Assembly (NCBI GenBank): GCA_022574315.1
Contig: JACZSH010000020.1
Span: 1-16,871, forward strand
Reading direction: 5' to 3'
DNA from: Chloroflexota bacterium
GTDB lineage: Bacteria > Chloroflexota > Dehalococcoidia > Dehalococcoidales > RBG-16-60-22
DNA length: 16,871 nucleotides
Shown here one piece after another: positions 6,699 to 14,592 of the stretch. The stretch's first letter is position 1. Every line of letters begins with the position of its first letter. A model generated the notes under the pieces. It was not told where the DNA came from and did no database searches. It worked only from the letters and a program-made list of their open reading frames with translations. Position numbers and translations under genes: made by a program.

Positions 6699-7577
6699 TC
6701 AGGCACAGAGAGCTTCGACAAAGGCCTCGGCATTAAACGGGCTCATATCTTCCAGCCCTTCACCGACGCCGACGTACCGGATGGGAATGGCCAGTTCATC
6801 ACAGATAGCCAGCACGATGCCGCCCCGGGCGGTGCCGTCCAGCTTGGCCAGGAAGATGCCGGTCACACCCACCGCCCCGGTGAAATATCTCGCCTGAGTC
6901 AACCCGTTCTGACCGGTGGTGGCATCGAGCACCAGGATGACTTCATGGGGAGCAGTGGCGTCCAGTCGGGTGACCACTTTTTTGATTTTCTTCAGCTCTT
7001 CCATCAGGTTAGTCCGGGTGTGGAGACGGCCGGCAGTATCGATAATTACCTCGTCCACCTGCCGATTCCGCGCCGCCTGCAGGGTGTCATAGACGACCGC
7101 CCCGGGATCGGCTCCCGGCCGGTGGGCGATGACTTCCACGCCCACTCTTTCTCCCAGGAGCTGGAGCTGGTCAATGGCCGCCGCCCGGAAAGTATCCGCC
7201 GCCGCCAGCAGAATACGCTTGCCTTCTTTTTTCCGGCGGCAGGCGAGCTTGGCGATGGATGTCGTCTTGCCGCCGCCGTTGACGCCGACCACCAGGGTGA
7301 CCCTGGGCAGGCCCTGATTTTCGGCCGTTTCCGGACCGGCTACCTGCAACAGAGCCACCATTTCCGCTTTCAGGACACCGCGCACCTGGTCGCCCCGCTC
7401 AATCTTTTCCCCGACTACCCTCCGTCTTACCCGTTCGATAAGTTTTTCGGTGGTATTAATACCGACATCGGCCAGCACCAGCAGCTCTTCCAGTTCCGAC
7501 CATACTTCATCGCTCACCACGGGACGGTCAAAGAGGTGCATGGCGCGGGCAAACCAGCTATCGCGGCTGCGGTGCAA
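6699..7577 (-). CDS. ftsY: Signal recognition particle receptor FtsY
   Basis: This SRP-family GTPase, at 292 residues from the TTG at 7577, is the NG core of FtsY without the long acidic A domain of proteobacteria. It has the helical N domain (about 14-80: VWSELEELLVLADVGI), the P-loop GVNGGGKTTS, DTFRAAAIDQL, DTAGRLHTRTNLMEEL (G3), AKLDGTARGG (G4, with Ala where most members have Thr) and the closing YVGVGEGLEDMSPFNAEAFVEAL. It docks ribosome-SRP complexes at the membrane for co-translational insertion. The start is odd: a strong GGAGGTGAGG (7614-7605) lies 8 nt before an in-frame ATA at 7601-7599, just after a stop. The first standard start, TTG 7577, is about 32 nt away from that site. It may be read from the helicase transcript upstream. 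It converges with the phosphatase gene (21 bp between stops). Confidence 0.92.
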   Translation of the reverse strand: MHRSRDSWFARAMHLFDRPVVSDEVWSELEELLVLADVGINTTEKLIERVRRRVVGEKIERGDQVRGVLKAEMVALLQVAGPETAENQGLPRVTLVVGVNGGGKTTSIAKLACRRKKEGKRILLAAADTFRAAAIDQLQLLGERVGVEVIAHRPGADPGAVVYDTLQAARNRQVDEVIIDTAGRLHTRTNLMEELKKIKKVVTRLDATAPHEVILVLDATTGQNGLTQARYFTGAVGVTGIFLAKLDGTARGGIVLAICDELAIPIRYVGVGEGLEDMSPFNAEAFVEALCA

Positions 7578-7657
7578 GGCCTGTCTGATTCGGTTATCTA
7601 TCTACCTCACCTCCGGTATCCCCCTCGCCTTCAAAGGAGAAGGAAAAGTTTTTAAGA

Positions 7658-7678
7658 AAGAGGGATTTCGCCCCTCTT
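7658..7678 (-). terminator. Hairpin between helicase and ftsY genes
   Basis: On the minus strand, AAGAGGG pairs perfectly with CCCTCTT (7 bp, 7-nt loop), followed by TCTTAAAAAC. The T-run is short, so this may be a weak terminator, allowing partial read-through from the helicase gene into ftsY. Confidence 0.4.
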
Positions 7679-7720
7679 AAACTCCCGGCCAGCACCGGCC
7701 TATCGTGGACTTCATTTTCT

Positions 7721-10009
7721 CTATGGCTTCCCCAGCAGTCCGGCCAGTATCATCCGGGCGGCCAGCTTGTCCAGCGGCTGGTTATTATTGCCGCACTTGG
7801 GCGAGTGGATGCAGCTGGGGCAACCTGCCCGGCAGGAACACTCCTGAATCGTCTCCAGCGTAGCCTGCCACAATTCCGTCAGCATGTCAAAGCCTTTCTC
7901 GGCGATACCGATGCCGCCGGGGTGAGCATCGTAGATGAATACTTGTGCCCGTCCGGTATCGGGATGGAGAGTGGTGGAGACGCCGCCGATATCGTTCCGG
8001 TCGCAGAGGGCAAAGAGGGGGAGAATGGCGATGGCGGCATGTTCCACGGCGTGCATACCGCCGGCCAAATCAAGTTCAGACTGGCTTAACCGGTTGATGA
8101 TATCAACCGGCAGGTCGAACCAGAGCGCCACCGTGGGGAAACACCGGGTCGGCAAATCAAGCGGCTCTTCCCCGACCACTTCATCGGTAAACTGGGCTTT
8201 TTTCTTGAAGCCGACCACGGCGGTGGTAACCTCGACTTCACCGAGATACACCTTTGCTTTACCGATATTTTTGCTCCGGATGACGTTCGTAATATGTAAA
8301 TCAGTCAGCTCTTTGGTTTGAGTATAATAGGTAACCGCGGTGGGGGCGACAAAGGCGGTATGACTGGCCAGGTCGAGTTTGCTGACCAGAAACGACTCTC
8401 CCTGATGGAGGTAGATGGCGCCGGGGTGTACCTGGAAGAAGGCGACATCAGCTTCCACCGTTTCCAGCAGCGAGTCAGTGGAGGTGTCCACCACGGAGTA
8501 GTAATGTCCGGTGGTAGCGCGGATATTAATTGCCTGTGCCGGATAGGAAATGGCCGGCGAGAGGTACCATCTCCGGTGACGCTCCTTGAGTATTTTCTGC
8601 TCTTCAAGGGCCGTCCTTGCCGGGAGATAACCGGGTCCGAAGATAGACGCGTCGTCTTCACCGAGCGGGCACTCCCAGGCGGCACAGAGCAGGTGCGCTC
8701 TCAGGATATAAGGGTTGCCCGGGTTGACCAGGGCGTGTTCAAAATTGCTTCTGAAAAAAGAGTCCGGGTGGCGCATAAAGTACTGGTCCAGCGGGTTATT
8801 CAGGGCGACCAGGAAACTCAGCGAGGCGTCCCGGCTGCGGCCACTCCTCCCCGCCTGCTGCCAGGTGCTGGAGACGCTTCCCGGATAACCGGCCAGCACG
8901 GTGGCATCCAGGTCGCCGATATCGATGCCCAGTTCCAGGGCATTGGTCGCCACCACCCCCAGGAGCTGGCCGTTAAAAAGTTCCTTCTCTATCCGGCGCC
9001 GTTCGGCGGGCAGATACCCGGCCCGGTAGGGTTTAATCCGGTCGGCGTGAAGCCGTCCCATCTCGACCAGCCGCCGCCGGGAATAGATGTAGATAAGCTC
9101 GGTGAGGCGGCGGGTACGGGCAAAAACCAGGGTACGGATTTCATGGTTCACCAGTTCTGTAAAAATACCGGTAGCTTCGCTATTGGTACTGCGCCGGGTG
9201 TTTCTGGCTTTATCCACCAGCGGCGGATTCCAGAAAACAAACTCTTTGCCGCCGTGAGGCGAACCATCACTTTCGATGACGCGGAAAGGCAAGCCGACCA
9301 GCCTCTCGGCGTGCTCTCCCGGGTTGGCAATGGTTGCCGAACTGCAAATGAACTGCGGGTTCGACCCATAAAGTTTGCACAGGCGGCGGAGGCGGCGGAG
9401 GACACCGGAGACGTGAGTGCCGAACACCCCGCGATACGTATGCGCCTCGTCGATAACCACGTATTTCAGGTGGCGCAACAGACTTGCCCAGTACTGGTGA
9501 TTGGGCAGGATACCGAGGTGAAGCATATCCGGATTAGTGAGGATTATCCGGGCCTGTTTCCGTATGTCAGCCCTTTCCTCCTTGGGCGTGTCACCGTCAA
9601 AAGTAGCCAGCTCTTCCTCCCGGAACAGGTCCGGCGACAGGAGCCGGCGCAAAGCGCGCAGCTGGTCCTGGGCGAGGGCTTTAGTGGGAAAAAGGTAAAG
9701 GGCGCGGGGGTTTTTCCCGGCTAAAAGCGTCTCCGCTACCGGCAGGTTATAGCACAGGGACTTGCCGCTGGCGCTGGAAGTGGCCACAATTACATTCTGG
9801 CCGCGGCGGGCTTGCTCCACCGCCTCCGCCTGATGGGAATAGAGCGGCAGCAAGCCGTTTTCCTGCAGGCACTGCCGGAGCTCAGGCGGCAAAGGACTTT
9901 TCAGTTCGGCGTGGCTGGCCTGCCGGGGTGGGATATGCTCGATGTGAACCATCTGGCCGGCGTAATCGGGCAGGGCTTCAAGGTGATGGAGAAAGGCAAG
10001 GGTATCCAC
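7721..10009 (-). CDS. DEAD/DEAH-box helicase with C-terminal DUF1998-type Cys cluster (MrfA/YprA-like)
   Basis: This 762-residue superfamily 2 helicase has Walker A ATSSASGKS (76-84), FPTKALAQDQL (motif Ia), TNPDML, DEAH (187-190), CSSATIANP (motif III, SAT at 224-226), and in the second RecA-like half NALELGIDIGDLDATV and TWQQAGRSGR (motif VI). The C-terminal region ends in a Cys cluster (Cys724, 726, 730, 733, 739), the mark of the MrfA/YprA/DUF1998 group. In Bacillus subtilis MrfA, a 3'-to-5' helicase with this architecture, takes part in excision repair of mitomycin-type DNA damage; the same role here is inference. The GTG start at 10009 is supported by GGAGGGG 8 nt upstream. It lies 16 bp after the DUF503 gene, almost certainly in one operon. 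Confidence 0.9.
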   Translation of the reverse strand: MDTLAFLHHLEALPDYAGQMVHIEHIPPRQASHAELKSPLPPELRQCLQENGLLPLYSHQAEAVEQARRGQNVIVATSSASGKSLCYNLPVAETLLAGKNPRALYLFPTKALAQDQLRALRRLLSPDLFREEELATFDGDTPKEERADIRKQARIILTNPDMLHLGILPNHQYWASLLRHLKYVVIDEAHTYRGVFGTHVSGVLRRLRRLCKLYGSNPQFICSSATIANPGEHAERLVGLPFRVIESDGSPHGGKEFVFWNPPLVDKARNTRRSTNSEATGIFTELVNHEIRTLVFARTRRLTELIYIYSRRRLVEMGRLHADRIKPYRAGYLPAERRRIEKELFNGQLLGVVATNALELGIDIGDLDATVLAGYPGSVSSTWQQAGRSGRSRDASLSFLVALNNPLDQYFMRHPDSFFRSNFEHALVNPGNPYILRAHLLCAAWECPLGEDDASIFGPGYLPARTALEEQKILKERHRRWYLSPAISYPAQAINIRATTGHYYSVVDTSTDSLLETVEADVAFFQVHPGAIYLHQGESFLVSKLDLASHTAFVAPTAVTYYTQTKELTDLHITNVIRSKNIGKAKVYLGEVEVTTAVVGFKKKAQFTDEVVGEEPLDLPTRCFPTVALWFDLPVDIINRLSQSELDLAGGMHAVEHAAIAILPLFALCDRNDIGGVSTTLHPDTGRAQVFIYDAHPGGIGIAEKGFDMLTELWQATLETIQECSCRAGCPSCIHSPKCGNNNQPLDKLAARMILAGLLGKP

Positions 10010-10025
10010 CTATGATTCCCCTCCA

Positions 10026-10316
10026 CTAGACAGGCAGAATCTCAATTTCATAATCGAGTATCTCTACATCGAACCGACTGTTGATAACAAAAGTGACCAC
10101 CCTGGAAAGGATTTCGTTAGTGTAGCGGCTGTCGTTACTGATACAGCAGATACCCAGCGTGGCTAACTGCCACCGGTCGAGGTTGTCAACCTCAGCCACG
10201 GACACGTTAAACTTGTTTCGAATCCGGGCGATAATGGACTTCACTACCTGCCGTTTACCTTTTAGAGAGGAGTTTTCCGGCAGCCGGAAATGAATTTTGC
10301 ATATTCCCACGTGCAT
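10026..10316 (-). CDS. DUF503 family protein (YlxP-like)
   Basis: This small 96-residue protein is typical of DUF503: SSLKGKRQVVKSIIARIRNKFNVSVAEVDN (from about residue 16), then WQLATLGICCISND. The family is widespread in Gram-positive-type bacteria, often beside rbfA/infB, and its role is not established; a ferredoxin-like fold and RNA- or ribosome-related function have been suggested. Here it instead heads the operon with the MrfA-like helicase. The ATG at 10316 has no clear ribosome-binding site in front, so the start is supported by the family-typical MHVG opening rather than by a signal. Confidence 0.85.
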   Translation of the reverse strand: MHVGICKIHFRLPENSSLKGKRQVVKSIIARIRNKFNVSVAEVDNLDRWQLATLGICCISNDSRYTNEILSRVVTFVINSRFDVEILDYEIEILPV

Positions 10317-10387
10317 GGCATATCAAACCACAGGCAAGTCCAGTTACTGAAATTTCCCGTTGGTACTGACCAAATTTATTCATTTCT

Positions 10388-10416
10388 AATCTATCACCCT
10401 GCGTACCGGGTGTCAA
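10388..10416 (-). promoter_or_regulatory. Promoter of DUF503-helicase operon
   Basis: On the minus strand, perfect TTGACA (10416-10411), 17-nt spacer, TAGATT (10393-10388) preceded by TGA (extended -10). The start is predicted near 10381, with a leader of about 65 nt. Confidence 0.65.
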
Positions 10417-10518
10417 ACAGAGCCGGGGGATTTTAGAAAAAAGGTATTATTCAGTGCGACGCGTCCCGCAGTGGCAAACGGATTCGACCCAATACATAAT
10501 AGTACCGAAACGAAACTC

Positions 10519-10548
10519 TTGCCCATATCAGCCCAATTATGCTATGAT
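10519..10548 (+). promoter_or_regulatory. Promoter of Re-citrate/homocitrate synthase gene
   Basis: TTGCCC (10519-10524), 18-nt spacer, TATGAT (10543-10548) preceded by TGC (extended -10). The predicted start near 10555 gives a leader of about 55 nt. Between this and the divergent DUF503 promoter (10417-10518) I see nothing else identifiable. Confidence 0.55.
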
Positions 10549-10609
10549 TAAACATAACCTGGTTCGCCGCCGCACCCACTCACCCGCAAATCCAACAGGA
10601 GAAAAACCA

Positions 10610-11848
10610 ATGCCAAAGATTTATTTTATTGACGTGACCAACCGGGACGGAGTCCAGACCGCCAAGCTCGGCCTGTCCAAGATTGAGAAGACGTTGATAA
10701 ATATATACCTGAACGAACTGGGCATATTCCAGTCCGAGTTTGGTTTTCCGACCACCAGGCACGAATCACGCTACCTCCAGGCCAACCTGGAACTGGCCAA
10801 AATGGGTGTCCTGAGTCCCATCCGTCTGGAAGGATGGATAAGAGCCATCATCGGCGACGTGGAAACCGCCTTCCGGCTGGTCCCCGGCATCAAGCACCTG
10901 AATCTCTCCATATCGACGTCCAGTCAGATGATTGACGGCAAGTTCCAGGGGAGAAAGAAAAAGGAAGACATCATCAACGATATGACCGAGGCGCTGGAGG
11001 CAGCCCGCGCCGCCGGTGCCGAGACGGTGGGGGTGAACGCGGAGGACGCTTCCCGGACCGACCTGGAATTCCTGATAAAGTTCGGGATGGCGGCCAAAGA
11101 ACACGGCGCCGACCGGCTGAGGTATTGCGATACGCTTGGCTATGACAACCCCTTCACCATCTACGAAACCACCCGGGCGCTGGCGGAAAATATCGGCATA
11201 CCCATTGAAATCCACTGCCACGGCGACCTGGGGATGGGGGTAGCCAACTCCGTGGCCGGCGCCAAAGGGGTAATTGACGGCGGACAGGACGTCTATATCA
11301 ATACCACCGTCAACGGCATCGGGGAAAGGGCGGGGAACGCCGACCTGGTGGCAGTCGTTCTGGCGGTGACCAAATCCAAGGGATTCGGCCAGAAATACAA
11401 GCTGGGACATCCGATAAAGCTAAAAAAGGCGTGGAAGATTGCCAAGTTTGCCGAATATGCCTTTGACGTGGCTATCCCGATAAACCAGCCGGGGGTGGGG
11501 GCTAACGCCTTCGCCCATTCATCCGGGATACATGCCGACGGGGTACTAAAGGACCCGGAAAACTACGAGCTCTACGGCTATAAGGAACTGGGGCGGGGGG
11601 AACCAGTGAAGGTAGAAACCGGAAGAGAAATTATTGCCGGGCAGTATAGCGGGATATCTGGCTTCAGCCATATAATGGGGAAGATGGACGTTTCTTTTTC
11701 CAGCCGAGAAGAGGCCAGCGAGATTTTGGAGCTGGCAAGATACGCTAATGTAGAATCACAAAAACCACTCGTCGAGGATGAACTGCTCTTTATCGCCAAG
11801 TACCCCAAGATTGCCAAGAAACTGTTGACCCTGACTCCGCTGGAATAA
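10610..11848 (+). CDS. Homocitrate/isopropylmalate synthase family protein, probable Re-citrate synthase
   Basis: This 412-residue member of the DRE-TIM (HMG-CoA lyase-like) acyltransferases condenses acetyl-CoA with a 2-oxo acid. It opens with IDVTNRDGVQTAK (7-19) holding the catalytic Arg12-Asp13. It has ELGIFQSEFGFP, NAEDASRTD, YCDTLGYDNP, the metal-binding IHCHGD (His202, His204) and NTTVNGIGERAGNADL (231-246), then a C-terminal SGIHADGVLKDP segment. The NRDGVQ variant (family norm is LRDGEQ) is, as I recall, shared with the Dehalococcoides protein shown to be Re-citrate synthase, which supplies citrate in organisms lacking the ordinary enzyme. Homocitrate synthase is the alternative. ATG 10610 is chosen for AGGAG (10597-10601); the 52 further upstream codons span the promoter. 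It is a single-gene transcript with its own promoter and terminator. Confidence 0.85.
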   Translation: MPKIYFIDVTNRDGVQTAKLGLSKIEKTLINIYLNELGIFQSEFGFPTTRHESRYLQANLELAKMGVLSPIRLEGWIRAIIGDVETAFRLVPGIKHLNLSISTSSQMIDGKFQGRKKKEDIINDMTEALEAARAAGAETVGVNAEDASRTDLEFLIKFGMAAKEHGADRLRYCDTLGYDNPFTIYETTRALAENIGIPIEIHCHGDLGMGVANSVAGAKGVIDGGQDVYINTTVNGIGERAGNADLVAVVLAVTKSKGFGQKYKLGHPIKLKKAWKIAKFAEYAFDVAIPINQPGVGANAFAHSSGIHADGVLKDPENYELYGYKELGRGEPVKVETGREIIAGQYSGISGFSHIMGKMDVSFSSREEASEILELARYANVESQKPLVEDELLFIAKYPKIAKKLLTLTPLE

Positions 11849-11871
11849 ACTTTACTTTAGCCAGTAACCAG

Positions 11872-11905
11872 GAGGTTGCTCTTTAAAAAGCAGCCTCTTT
11901 TGTTT
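11872..11905 (+). terminator. Rho-independent terminator after the synthase gene
   Basis: GAGGTTGCT (11872-11880) pairs with AGCAGCCTC (11889-11897), 9 bp including one G-U, with an 8-nt loop CTTTAAAA, followed by TTTTGTTT. It lies 23 nt past the stop codon: a clear intrinsic terminator. Confidence 0.85.
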
Positions 11906-11906
11906 A

Positions 11907-11935
11907 TTATCAACCGGCTTCCATTGTGCTAAACT
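11907..11935 (+). promoter_or_regulatory. Probable promoter of the metal ABC transporter operon, with overlapping palindrome
   Basis: TTATCA (11907-11912), 17-nt spacer, TAAACT (11930-11935) preceded by TGC. A perfect 10-bp palindrome AACTATAGTT (11932-11941) overlaps the -10 and could be half of an operator; no known Zur/MntR/Fur box is recognised. Confidence 0.4.
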
Positions 11936-11973
11936 ATAGTTACCAAAACGACTCGAACTATGGGGTGGTTAAG

Positions 11974-12729
11974 ATGGCACAAGAAGTGGTCAAGCTGGAT
12001 AACATCTGGGTACACTATGACGGCATACCGGTACTGGAAGAGGTAAGCCTGTCCATCGAGGCCAATGCCTTCCTCGGCATCATAGGCCCTAACGGAGGTG
12101 GCAAGACCACCCTGCTGAAAGTCATCCTGGGACTGATAAAACCGAGCCGCGGCAAGGTTACGGTGATGGGGCAAACGCCCGAGAAAGGGAGAAAGTCCAT
12201 CGGCTATATCTCGCAGCATAATCTGTTCGATCGCGATTTTCCGATTAACGTTTTTGACGTGGTGCTGATGGGGCGTTACGCTAAGTCCGGTATTTTCCGG
12301 CGTTACACTGAAGAAGACCGGAGAATAGCCACGGACACGCTCAAGTCCATGGGAATGCTGGAGTACAGGGACCGGCAGATAGGCCGGCTTTCCGGTGGAG
12401 AGCAGCAGCGTGTTTTCATTGCCCGCGCCCTGGTGACCGACCCCAAGCTGTTGCTCCTGGACGAGCCGACGGCCAGTATCGACCCGAACATGCAGGCTGA
12501 ATTCTATGAGCTTATCGACAGCCTGAAGGAGAGGATGGCGATAGTACTGGTTTCCCATGACATGAGCGCGGTTTCCATCTACGTGGAAGACATTGCCTGC
12601 CTCAACCACCGGCTGTTCTATCACGGTTCCAAAGAGATTTCCGCCGACGAACTGGAGAAAACCTACCACTGCCCGATACAGATTATTGCCCACGGCACGG
12701 TCCCCCACCGCGTCCTGAGGGAACATTAA
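11974..12729 (+). CDS. Metal-type ABC transporter ATP-binding protein (Znu/Mnt/Tro-like)
   Basis: This 251-residue ATPase has every ABC motif: Walker A GPNGGGKTT (38-46), Q-loop (Gln81 in GYISQHN), signature LSGGEQQRV (139-147), Walker B LLLLDEP (159-165) and the switch His195. Sequence around the Q-loop (SQHNLFDRDFPINVFDVVLMGRY) and the partner permease place it with zinc/manganese/iron importers. ATG 11974 follows GGGGTGG by a few bases; the in-frame ATG at 11926 overlaps the promoter and adds 16 unrelated residues, so it was not used. Its stop is 2 nt from the permease start, implying translational coupling. It works at the cytoplasmic face of the membrane. Confidence 0.9.
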   Translation: MAQEVVKLDNIWVHYDGIPVLEEVSLSIEANAFLGIIGPNGGGKTTLLKVILGLIKPSRGKVTVMGQTPEKGRKSIGYISQHNLFDRDFPINVFDVVLMGRYAKSGIFRRYTEEDRRIATDTLKSMGMLEYRDRQIGRLSGGEQQRVFIARALVTDPKLLLLDEPTASIDPNMQAEFYELIDSLKERMAIVLVSHDMSAVSIYVEDIACLNHRLFYHGSKEISADELEKTYHCPIQIIAHGTVPHRVLREH

Positions 12730-12731
12730 AC

Positions 12732-13553
12732 GTGTTTGAAGTACTCCAGTATGAATTCATGCAGAATGCGCTGCTGGCCGGCCTGCTGGCTTCCGTAGCC
12801 TGCGGTATTATCGGCGTTTACGTAGTGGTAAAAAGGGTCGTCTTCATCAGCGGCGGGATTGCTCACAGCTCGTTCGGCGGCATTGGCCTCGGCTATTACC
12901 TGGGGATACACCCGGTGCTGGGCGCCATGTTCTTCGCCATGGCGGGTGCCCTGAGCATGGGACTGGTGACCCGGCGCACCAGGCTCCCGGAAGACACGGC
13001 CATCGGCATCCTCTGGGCGATGGGGATGGCGCTGGGAATAATTTTCATCGGACTTACCCCGGGATATGCCCCGGACCTCTTCAGCTACCTCTTCGGCAAC
13101 ATTTTGACCGTGCCCGCTTTCGATTTAACCCTGATGATAGTCCTGGACGGAATTATAATCCTGCTGGTATCCCTGCTTTACAAAGAGTTTTTGCTCATTT
13201 CTTTCGACGAGGAATTCAGCAAGGTGTCCGGCGTTCCCACCGAGCGGTTATACCTGCTGCTGCTGGGGCTGATTGCGTTAACCGTGGTGGTGCTGATAAG
13301 AGTGGTCGGCATCATCCTGGTAATCGCCCTGTTGACCATACCGGCGGCAATGGCGAGACAGTTTACTTACAAGATAAAGACCATGATGCTGCTGGCTATC
13401 CTGTTCGGGACCATCTTTACTTTCAGCGGACTGTGGCTCTCTTACCTGCTTGATTTAGCCTCCGGGGCGACTATTATCCTGGTCAGCGGGGTTGCCCTGT
13501 TCATTTCCTTCGGCATTAACAAGCTGCGGAGCAAAGTACGAAACCACGGGTAA
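12732..13553 (+). CDS. Metal ABC transporter permease, ABC-3 (ZnuB/MntB) family
   Basis: This 273-residue membrane protein matches the ABC-3 permease family in length and landmarks. ACGIIGVYVVVKRVVFISGGIAHSSFGGIGLG (about 24-55) is the conserved region after helix 1, and VVGIILVIALLTIPAAMARQFT (about 196-217) is the coupling/ion-path region. About eight hydrophobic helices can be counted. The start is GTG 12732, 2 nt after the ATPase stop. These permeases import Zn, Mn or Fe with a metal-binding extracellular protein, and that third gene is missing here. The end (about 13553) is followed by a GC-rich stretch with small stems but no clear terminator. Confidence 0.9.
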   Translation: MFEVLQYEFMQNALLAGLLASVACGIIGVYVVVKRVVFISGGIAHSSFGGIGLGYYLGIHPVLGAMFFAMAGALSMGLVTRRTRLPEDTAIGILWAMGMALGIIFIGLTPGYAPDLFSYLFGNILTVPAFDLTLMIVLDGIIILLVSLLYKEFLLISFDEEFSKVSGVPTERLYLLLLGLIALTVVVLIRVVGIILVIALLTIPAAMARQFTYKIKTMMLLAILFGTIFTFSGLWLSYLLDLASGATIILVSGVALFISFGINKLRSKVRNHG

Positions 13554-13629
13554 TAATAAAGCCCGTTTCCACGCTGCCCGGTTGGATATCCGGGGACAGG
13601 GCCGCCGGCGGGTTCTTGCAATGACCGGG

Positions 13630-13658
13630 TTGCCTGTCCGCGATATTTGACCTATAAT
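13630..13658 (+). promoter_or_regulatory. Promoter of pyrD, placed for a leaderless transcript
   Basis: TTGCCT (13630-13635), 17-nt spacer, perfect TATAAT (13653-13658). The ATG of pyrD begins 11 nt after the -10, so transcription would begin about 3-4 nt before the start codon, and no ribosome site is present. Confidence 0.7.
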
Positions 13659-13668
13659 CAGTCAGAAT

Positions 13669-14592
13669 ATGAATCTTGCCGTGCAAATAGCCCCCGAGCA
13701 TAAATCCGGTCTGCTACTGTCCAACCCGGTGATGACCGCCTCCGGCACCTTCGGCTACGGGACGGAGTACCCTCACCTGTTTGACATTCAGAAACTGGGA
13801 GCAATCGTCTGCAAGGGAACCACCTACCAGCCCAGGGAGGGTAACCCCCAACCGCGACTCATGGAGACGGCTTCCGGGGTGCTCAACTCCATCGGCCTGC
13901 AAAATATCGGTGTGAAAGCCCTCGTCCGGGAAAAGGCGCCGATATGGGCGGGGTGGAGAGTACCGGTTATCGTCAACATTGCCGGGGAAACAATCGATGA
14001 ATACGCCCGAATTGCCCGGGAACTGAACGGAGTGGCCGGAGTGAGCGCTATCGAGGTAAACATAAGCTGTCCCAACGTCAGCGAGGGCGGTGCCGAGTTC
14101 GGCGTCGACCCGAAAACCGCCGCCCGGGTTACCGCCGCCGTAAAAGCGTCAACTTCGCTCCCCCTGATTGTCAAACTGACCCCCAACACCGGCGACATCG
14201 TTAAAGTGGCCTTAGCGGTGGCGGAAGCCGGCGCCGACGCCGTTTCTCTCATCAACACGCTGAAGGGTATGGCGATCGATAGCCGCACGCGCCGGCCTGT
14301 CATCGGCAACCGGACGGGGGGCTTGTCCGGGCCGGCCATAAAACCGGTCGCCCTGTTCATGGTCTACGAGGTGGCCGGCGCCGTGACGATACCGGTTATC
14401 GGCTGCGGTGGCATCACCGGCGGCAGTGACGCCGTAGAGTTCATCATGGCGGGAGCCAGCGCCGTTCAGATAGGGACGGCCAGTTTCAACAATCCGCGCG
14501 CCCCGTTCGATATCCTGAGAGGTATCGAACGCTTCATGGAAAATCACGGCGTCAACGACCTGGCGGAGCTTATCGGGGCGGCCCGAGGTTAA
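13669..14592 (+). CDS. pyrD: Dihydroorotate dehydrogenase, class 1B catalytic subunit
   Basis: This 307-residue FMN enzyme oxidises dihydroorotate to orotate, the fourth step of pyrimidine synthesis. Visible motifs: SNPVMTASGTFGYG (18-31), CKGTT (48-52), NSIGLQNIG (73-81), EVNISCPNV (129-137) with catalytic Cys134 (Cys marks class 1; class 2 has Ser), GGLSGPAIKP (207-216) and the FMN phosphate-binding GCGGI plus AVQIGTA. The NAD-linked 1B form needs a partner flavin/iron-sulfur subunit (PyrK), which is not in the window. The start is the ATG at 13669 with no Shine-Dalgarno. The 3' end overlaps the convergent ybeY gene by 23 bp. Confidence 0.93.
   Translation: MNLAVQIAPEHKSGLLLSNPVMTASGTFGYGTEYPHLFDIQKLGAIVCKGTTYQPREGNPQPRLMETASGVLNSIGLQNIGVKALVREKAPIWAGWRVPVIVNIAGETIDEYARIARELNGVAGVSAIEVNISCPNVSEGGAEFGVDPKTAARVTAAVKASTSLPLIVKLTPNTGDIVKVALAVAEAGADAVSLINTLKGMAIDSRTRRPVIGNRTGGLSGPAIKPVALFMVYEVAGAVTIPVIGCGGITGGSDAVEFIMAGASAVQIGTASFNNPRAPFDILRGIERFMENHGVNDLAELIGAARG

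Noticed and set aside
8318..9724. 468-codon plus-strand ORF inside the helicase gene
   Set aside because: It is a shadow of the well-supported minus-strand helicase; its translation has no recognisable domain and no ribosome site.
10454..10609. Upstream extension of the Re-citrate synthase frame
   Set aside because: The added residues show no similarity to the family, and the segment contains a good promoter; AGGAG supports the ATG at 10610.
11929..12726. 265-codon minus-strand ORF opposite the ABC ATPase
   Set aside because: It is a GC-rich shadow ORF; the plus strand carries all ABC motifs.
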